This document shows, in pieces, positions 59,216 through 64,000 of a stretch of 64,000 nt of DNA. A program made the position numbers and the translations under genes. The notes below the pieces were generated by a model that saw only the letters and a list, made by a program, of their open reading frames with translations, was not told the DNA's origin and made no database searches. Positions within the stretch are counted from its first letter, which is position 1. Each line of letters opens with the position of its first letter. Source of the DNA: DASQZK01 sp963763215. GTDB lineage: Bacteria > Bacteroidota > Bacteroidia > Bacteroidales > GCA-2748055. The stretch spans positions 1-64,000 of the forward strand of contig CAVXNX010000002.1 of the NCBI GenBank assembly GCA_963763215.1. The letters run 5' to 3'.

Positions 59216-60871
59216 CTCAACGGCTTTGAAAAGACATCAAACAGCAATCCAACGATTTTCCTGGTATCTATTCACCGGCTCAATCCTGATCAATCTCATC
59301 CTGCTGGTTGTCCTGTTTGCCACCCTGGATAGGAGCCAGACCTACCATTTTTTCACTTCTGATTCGCTGTATCTGGCATCCATCTATCGCGATCTTTTCA
59401 TCGATCACAACGGTATTGCGGGATGGCATCTGAATGGCGCCCCGAATATCTTCCCCGATATGATGATGTTTTTCATCATCCGGAGTTTTTTTAACAGTTT
59501 TATTCCGGCGACTTTTGTTTTCAGCCTGTTGCAGCTCGCTATTCTGCTCGTCCTGCTGAGTGTGTTATATAAACAATTTTTTAAAGACCTTACCTTCTTC
59601 CATCTTTCAATTGGTACATTGCTGATGTCACTTTTCCTGATTGCGGCTTTCACCGGCGAAAAGGATTTTAACAATTATACGTATTACCTCATCATCTCCG
59701 AGCTTCCATCTCAGTGCATTCATCCTCTCATTGCGGCGCTTATTCTTCTGATCCGGTATCTGGACGGAGGGAAGATTCGCACCCTGGTCTGGTTATTCCT
59801 GCTCTGCATCGTTGCCATCATCAATGACCGGCTTTTCATGGTTTTATTTTCGATTCCCGCCTTTGCCCTGCTTGTTCTTCTTATCCGCGAAAATCCCGAA
59901 CCGCAGGCAGATCCTGATTTTCCTTGCTGCCAATATCCTCTCAGGAGTCATAGCGTTGGTGCTTTTTGACCGGCTCAGGTTTCATTCTCCGGTCCGGATA
60001 ATTGAACTGGGTTCAAAAATTGGCAGATTCGATCAGATCGTTCCTTCCTGGCAGATGTTCGTGAAACAGCATTTGTATTACATGAAAAATCCCGATGTGC
60101 GGGGAATCGTGGATTATCTTTTTCTTTTCACCATACATGGTGCATTTCGTCTTCTTCGTAAAAAATTTTAGCCGGTATCTGAAGGAAAAGGAATATTCCT
60201 TTCATGAACTGACTTATTTGCTTCTTTTTTTAGCCGTGACGGTTTTGACCTTGCTCAGCCCGTCATAAACGGGTAGTTATATCGGATGGGACATCATCCG
60301 CTACAATATATACAGCCTGTATCTCGGTATTTTCAGTTTGGGATACCTGGTCTGGAAGTTAGAAAAGTTTCTCAGGCGCGGCAATATAATAAGTATAGCT
60401 CTGTCGCTGATTTTATTTATTGGAGGTTCATCATTCATCATTTCAAAGATCAGCAAGAATAATATCAGGGAGGGATTGACAAATTTTTTCCATTACTATC
60501 CCGACCAGGTTGCATGTATGGATTCCCTCGCCCGGGAGTATGGATTAAAAAATGGGGTCGCCAGCTATTGGCAGGCCAAGCATATCACCATGTTCTCCAA
60601 AGAGCATTTGCATATTTTCACCGTCTTTTCCGACATGAGTCCCTGGTATCATGTGATGAACCAGAACTGGTATTACTACAAGGACCGTTCGCACAAAAAG
60701 GCCAGGGAATTTGATTTTGTGATCGGATGGAAGATAGACTCTGCAGCGATCCGGAAATACCTCGGCGAACCGGTCGATACCCTTCACTGCCCTGGGGAAT
60801 TCGACATTTACCGGTTTAAAGAGTTCAGGTATGATATCTGGACCCATCTGCCGGTGAGAAATCAAAAGTAA
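59166..60871 (+). CDS. Polytopic GT-C-like membrane protein, frameshifted
   Basis: The reconstructed product is about 568 residues. After a basic N-terminus, TM1 is WYLFTGSILINLILLVVLFA. The first loop HFFTSDSLYLASIYRDLFID has Asp in the GT-C position, and the loop continues GIAGWHLNGAPNIFPDMMMF. Frame changes lie near 59905 and 60168, and an in-frame TAA at 60267-60269 interrupts VTVLTLLSPS/GSYIGWDIIR; a base error there is likely. The C-terminal soluble part has GVASYWQAKHITMFSKEHLH and EFDFVIGWKIDSAAIRKYLG. Last gene of the plus-strand glycosylation operon. Confidence 0.65.
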
Positions 60872-61364
60872 AACCGTAAAAAGTAAAATGGCCGAAAGGA
60901 AAGAACGACATCAGATTTTATTCTTTCGGACGCTGATTTTTTGGGACAATTCCTATTAAGGAAGAGTGCTTTCTGTTTGCTGAGGCCGAAGCATCTTTGG
61001 ATAATAAAAGGAGTTAATAAGGGGAAGGATGAACCCGGCTGGGAACTTCGGAGCATAATCTGGCAGATGGCCATCGGAGGAATGAGGCTTTATGGATGGA
61101 ACGAACCTCTCCTCAGCTGGGTGCCTGGGAGACCGGGGAACATGAATGGATGACGCCCCTCGGCTCCGCTCGGGGACCGGACTGCATGAATGAATGACCG
61201 CCCCTCGGCTCCGCCCGGGGGCCGGGCTACATGAATGGATGACCGCCCCTCGGCTCCGCTCGGGGACCGGGGTCAATCGTGCTTAAAAAATAGTGAAATG
61301 TCGTTTCGGCTCCGCTCAACGACCCGGGGGAACGCACATATTTTTAAACTCAACACTTACTACG
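60872..61364. other. Repeat-rich intergenic region before the GIY-YIG gene
   Basis: About 490 bp with no gene. It holds the 45-bp repeat units at 61141-61274 and, at about 61300-61330, a REP-like hairpin with core TTTCGGCTCCGCTCAACGAC. An open minus-strand frame here simply translates the repeat (ERSRGAVIHSC). Confidence 0.6.
61141..61274. repeat. Three tandem units of about 45 bp with a CCCCTCGG...CGGGG hairpin
   Basis: Units start with CATGAAT at 61141, 61185 and 61230 and contain CCCCTCGGCTCCGCTCGGGG or a close variant, which can fold into a GC-rich hairpin. A degenerate further copy of the unit edge is read through by the end of the GIY-YIG gene near 61715-61750. Confidence 0.8.
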
Positions 61365-61725
61365 ATGAAAGGCTATATGTATATTCTGGCATGTGAGGAT
61401 GGGTTTTACTATACGGGGAGTACTACAAATCTGGATTTAAGAGAGGCAGACCATTGGATGGGTGCTGGGTCGAATTTCACACGAAAACACCGGCCGGTGA
61501 AAGCTGTTATATTATGAAGAATATGATAATATAGGGGATGCTTTCCGGCGGGAGAAGCAGATACAGGGATGGAGCCGAAAAAAGAAAGAAGCCCTTATGG
61601 AAGGAAAAATGAAAACTCTACATTACCTGGCGGAATGTAAAAACAATTCCCATTACAAAAAAAGACGAGTGAGAGGATTAACGAATTTCCGGCAGAGTCC
61701 TTGCGGATTGAGGCTGCATGGATGA
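61365..61725 (+). CDS. GIY-YIG nuclease superfamily protein, frameshifted
   Basis: Starts MKGYMYILACEDGFYYTGST, the GIY-YIG motif in its YIL-YTG form, then TNLDLREADHWMGAGSNFTR. One extra base near 61503 stops the frame; corrected it reads LLYYEEYDNIGDAFRREKQI, QGWSRKKKEALMEGKMKTLH and YLAECKNN. The catalytic Arg region (NLDLR) and the Glu in FRREKQIQGW are present, as in the small YhbQ/UPF0213 group. About 110-120 residues. Its last 20 or so residues are encoded by repeat DNA, so the natural stop may have been displaced. It is surrounded on both sides by REP-like repeats. Confidence 0.85.
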
Positions 61726-62215
61726 ACAACGGCGCCTCGGCTAAACGTGGATACCTGGATACGTGGATACCTGGTAACGGCAGCGTTCTCAGGGGTCCGC
61801 GGTTGCTGAGCGAAGTCGAAGCAACCCACCAAAAAGACAGTGCATCCCGGTTGCTGAGCGGAGCCGAAGCATCGCCGGGTGATACAGGAAGTTAGCGGGA
61901 GAAGAGTGCAGCCGAAGCACCACCGGATAATACAGGAAGTTTGAAAGGGAAGAGTGACGCCCGGCTGGGAACGGGTGGAAACTGAAAATCGGCGTTTCTT
62001 TTTTTGGTTTTTTCTTTCCTTACCGATCACCGATCACCGATCACCGAATACCGGCTACCGCTTACCGAATACTATCTGCTTCCCCTGCATTGAACAACCC
62101 TGAGGACGGACAGGTCGCGACCTGTCCCTACGGGTGCCACCGATTATCGATTACCGATTACCGATTACCGATTACCGACTACCTCCTACCTCCCCCCTCC
62201 TACCTCCCCCCCCTC
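61726..62215. repeat. REP-like hairpins, a 20-bp palindrome and heptamer array C
   Basis: 61801-61826 and about 61848-61878 are hairpins built on TTGCTGAGCGGAGCCGAAGC-type cores, related to the one near 61310. At 62108-62127 is a perfect 20-bp palindrome (GGACAGGTCG and its complement). At 62021-62071 and 62139-62190 are heptamer tracts of ACCGATC/ACCGATT/ACCGAAT, the same 7-bp family as array B at 13503-13636, followed by a C-rich run. No gene was recognised; the minus-strand open frame 61653-62030 is a translation of the repeats. Confidence 0.8.
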
Positions 62216-63383
62216 TCACCGGCTTATCGGCTGCGCAAACTGCTTCACATCTTCGCCCGTGATCGTCTTGTCGCACAGGATGATCAGCCTTTCCAGCACA
62301 TTACGGAATTCCCGGATATTGCCGGTCCAGTTGATTTTCTGCAGCTCCTCGATGGCATCGGGGGTGATCTTTTTCAGAGGGGTGCCGTATTCGCGTGCAG
62401 ATGATCTCGTTGAAATAGGCGGCCAGCTCGGGAATGTCCTCTTTCCGTTCGTTGAGTGAGGGAACATGGATGAGAATGACGCTCAGGCGGTGGTAGAGGT
62501 CCTCCCGGAAGGTATTCTTTTCGATCTCAACTTTCATGTTTTTGTTGGTTGCAGCGATGATCCTGACATTCACATTGATGTCCTTATCGCTGCCCACGCG
62601 GGTGATCTTGTTCTCCTGAAGGGCCCGCAGAACCTTCGCCTGGGCCGAAAGGCTCATGTCGCCGATCTCGTCGAGGAACAGCGTACCGCCATCGGCCTGT
62701 TCAAATTTCCCTTTCCGTTGTTTGATGGCCGAAGTGAAGGCGCCTTTCTCATGCCCAAAGAGTTCACTTTCGATGAGTTCCGAAGGGATGGCGGCACAGT
62801 TCACTTCAATGAACGGGTTACCCGCCCGTTCCGATTTTTCGTGGAGAGCTCTGGCGACCAGTTCTTTCCCGGTACCGTTATCGCCGGTGATCAGCACCCG
62901 GGCATCGGTGGGCGCCACCCTGTCGATCATCTCCTTGACTTTTTTCATCGCCGGTGAATCGCCCACCATTTCGAAGGTGCGGCTCACCCTTTTCTTCAGA
63001 ACGCGCGTTTCCGTGATGAGATCGGATTTGTCGACGGCATTGCGGATGGTGATCAGGAGACGGTTGAGATCGAGGGGTTTTTCAATGAAATCATAGGCGC
63101 CTTTTTTAATGGCCTGCACGGCGGTATCGATGTTGCCATGCCCCGAGATCATGATGACCTGGGCATCGGAGGGTTTCTCCATGATCTTTTCCAGGACCTC
63201 CATGCCATCCATCTCCGGCATCTTGATGTCGCAAAGAATGATATCGAAACTGTCGGCGGCGAATTTTTCAAGACCTTCCGGTCCGCTCGATGCCAGTTCC
63301 ACTTCGTGCTTTTCGTATTCCAGGATCTCCTGCAACGTGCTTCTTATGCTTCTTTCATCATCTATGACCAGGATCTTTGCCAT
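62216..63383 (-). CDS. Sigma-54-dependent response regulator (NtrC family), frameshifted
   Basis: About 389 residues. The receiver domain (1-120) has the phosphoacceptor D52 in IILCDIKMPEMDG. The AAA+ domain has Walker A GDNGTGKE at 167-174, the sigma-54 contact loop as GAFTSA (214-219) in place of the usual GAFTGA, and Walker B in GGTLFLDEIGDMS. One extra base near 62398 breaks the frame; it resumes as YGTPLKKITPDAIEEL and INWTGNIREFRNVLERLIIL. The protein ends ITGEDVKQFAQPISR without a Fis-type HTH. Its partner kinase is not in the window. Confidence 0.92.
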
Positions 63384-63395
63384 CGACAGTTGGTT

Positions 63396-64000
63396 TTATA
63401 TGTTGAGAATTTCAGCAACCACGCCCTCTTTGAGAGCAAAATCCGATTGGATGATCTTCCGGATGCCGCATTTACGAATGGTAAAATTAACAAAAATTGT
63501 GGCCAGAACAATCATATCCACCCTGACGGGTTCCATGCCTTCCATTTTCATCCGTTCGTCGGCCGTGGAACGGATCAGACGTTCATGCAGTTCGGAATAA
63601 TCGTCGATCCGGATCTCGCGGGCATGATCCCCGTTGAGTTGGTAGCGGCCGGGGATCTGGTATGCCAGCAGGGTGGAAAAGGTCTCGAATGACCCTGAAG
63701 CGCCCACGAGTTCCTCAGGATGGAACTCTTCGGCGGCTTTGAAAAGCGGTTGGAGATTTTCGTCCAGGTAGTCCTCGATCCTGGCGATTTCCTCACCGGT
63801 GATGGGATCGGACGGTTCAAATTTTTCCAGGAGCCTTGCCATCCCGAGATCGAAGCTGTATTTCCAGTAAATTTTCTGGTCGTCGGCAATGATGAATTCA
63901 TTGCTTCCCCCGCCAATATCGAGGATGAGGACCTTCCGGTCGCTGAGCCTTAAAGACTGCCTGACGCCTTTGTAGATCAGTTCCGCTTCGCGTTCACCGG
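63396..64000 (-). CDS. Ppx/GppA phosphatase family protein, C-terminal part (gene runs off the window)
   Basis: The start lies beyond 64000; about 201 residues are visible and in one frame. The ASKHA-fold phosphate-binding block is KVLILDIGGGSNEFIIADDQ, preceded by EREAELIYKGVRQSLRLSD and followed by SFDLGMARLLEKF, VGASGSFETFSTLLAYQIPG and FTIRKCGIRKIIQSDFALKE with ending GVVAEILNI. Family members cut polyphosphate or (p)ppGpp 5'-phosphate. The short form without an HD domain is usual in Bacteroidota. It lies 12 bp upstream of the response-regulator gene and is probably co-transcribed with it. Confidence 0.9.
   Translation of the reverse strand, partial: GEREAELIYKGVRQSLRLSDRKVLILDIGGGSNEFIIADDQKIYWKYSFDLGMARLLEKFEPSDPITGEEIARIEDYLDENLQPLFKAAEEFHPEELVGASGSFETFSTLLAYQIPGRYQLNGDHAREIRIDDYSELHERLIRSTADERMKMEGMEPVRVDMIVLATIFVNFTIRKCGIRKIIQSDFALKEGVVAEILNI

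Noticed and set aside
61653..62030. Minus-strand frame with CFGSAQQP-like repeats
   Set aside because: It is the translation of REP-like hairpins and overlaps the end of the GIY-YIG gene.

Overview
The window comes from a member of the Bacteroidota, most likely a Bacteroidales-like or related respiring lineage. Supporting traits are a gliding-motility/type IX secretion C-terminal domain (16920-17750), a complete alternative complex III operon, a DUF4492-CydA-CydB oxidase operon, the short V-ATPase operon with DUF2764, a DUF5683 protein after parAB, a BT0820-like HAD protein, and upstream boxes of the Bacteroidota TAnnTTTG type. No rRNA or tRNA gene, CRISPR array or intact transposase was seen.

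Layout. 1-3740: a decayed GH3 glycosidase, a small exported protein built on a strict 23-residue repeat, a large composite palindrome, an ORF6N regulator and a MITE-like non-coding element. 3747-11871 (minus): V/A-type ATPase operon E-DUF2764-A-B-D-I-K with a sodium-binding signature in subunit K, followed by a two-domain universal stress protein. 13300-16875: two heptamer arrays, DUF2147, folA, thyA and an AI-2E family permease. 16920-26815 (plus): a T9SS cargo-like protein, then actABCDEF and a UbiA-like membrane protein. 26739-34273 (mostly minus): BASS symporter, CPBP protease, DUF4328, then SCO-coxA-coxC-coxD-coxB-ctaB. 34878-37941 (plus): DUF4492-cydA-cydB plus a 41-residue single-span protein. 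38021-43331: pssA, cysE-cysK, HAD, glutaminyl cyclase, lipid kinase. 43662-50639: parA-parB-DUF5683-LysM lytic transglycosylase-SGNH-MBOAT. 50698-51598: a non-coding array of ten copies of an 89-bp unit. 51707-60871: a divergent glycosyltransferase locus with two GT2 enzymes and five polytopic GT-C-like proteins, two of them tandem paralogues. 60872-62215: REP-like repeats around a GIY-YIG gene. 62216-64000: a sigma-54 response regulator and the start-less end of a Ppx/GppA phosphatase.

How the genes work together. Quinol can be oxidised by alternative complex III feeding an A2-type caa3 oxidase, or directly by cytochrome bd. The two terminal oxidase operons diverge from one 0.6-kb intergenic region. 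The V-ATPase may couple to sodium. The parAB-to-MBOAT block and the glycosyltransferase locus form an envelope-building half of the window.

Caution: more than 40 single-base frameshifts split genes that should be essential or highly expressed (parB, coxA, coxB, actB, atpI, folA). Most change the length by +1, which looks like residual sequencing or assembly error and not biological decay. Genes below are given over their reconstructed full extent.
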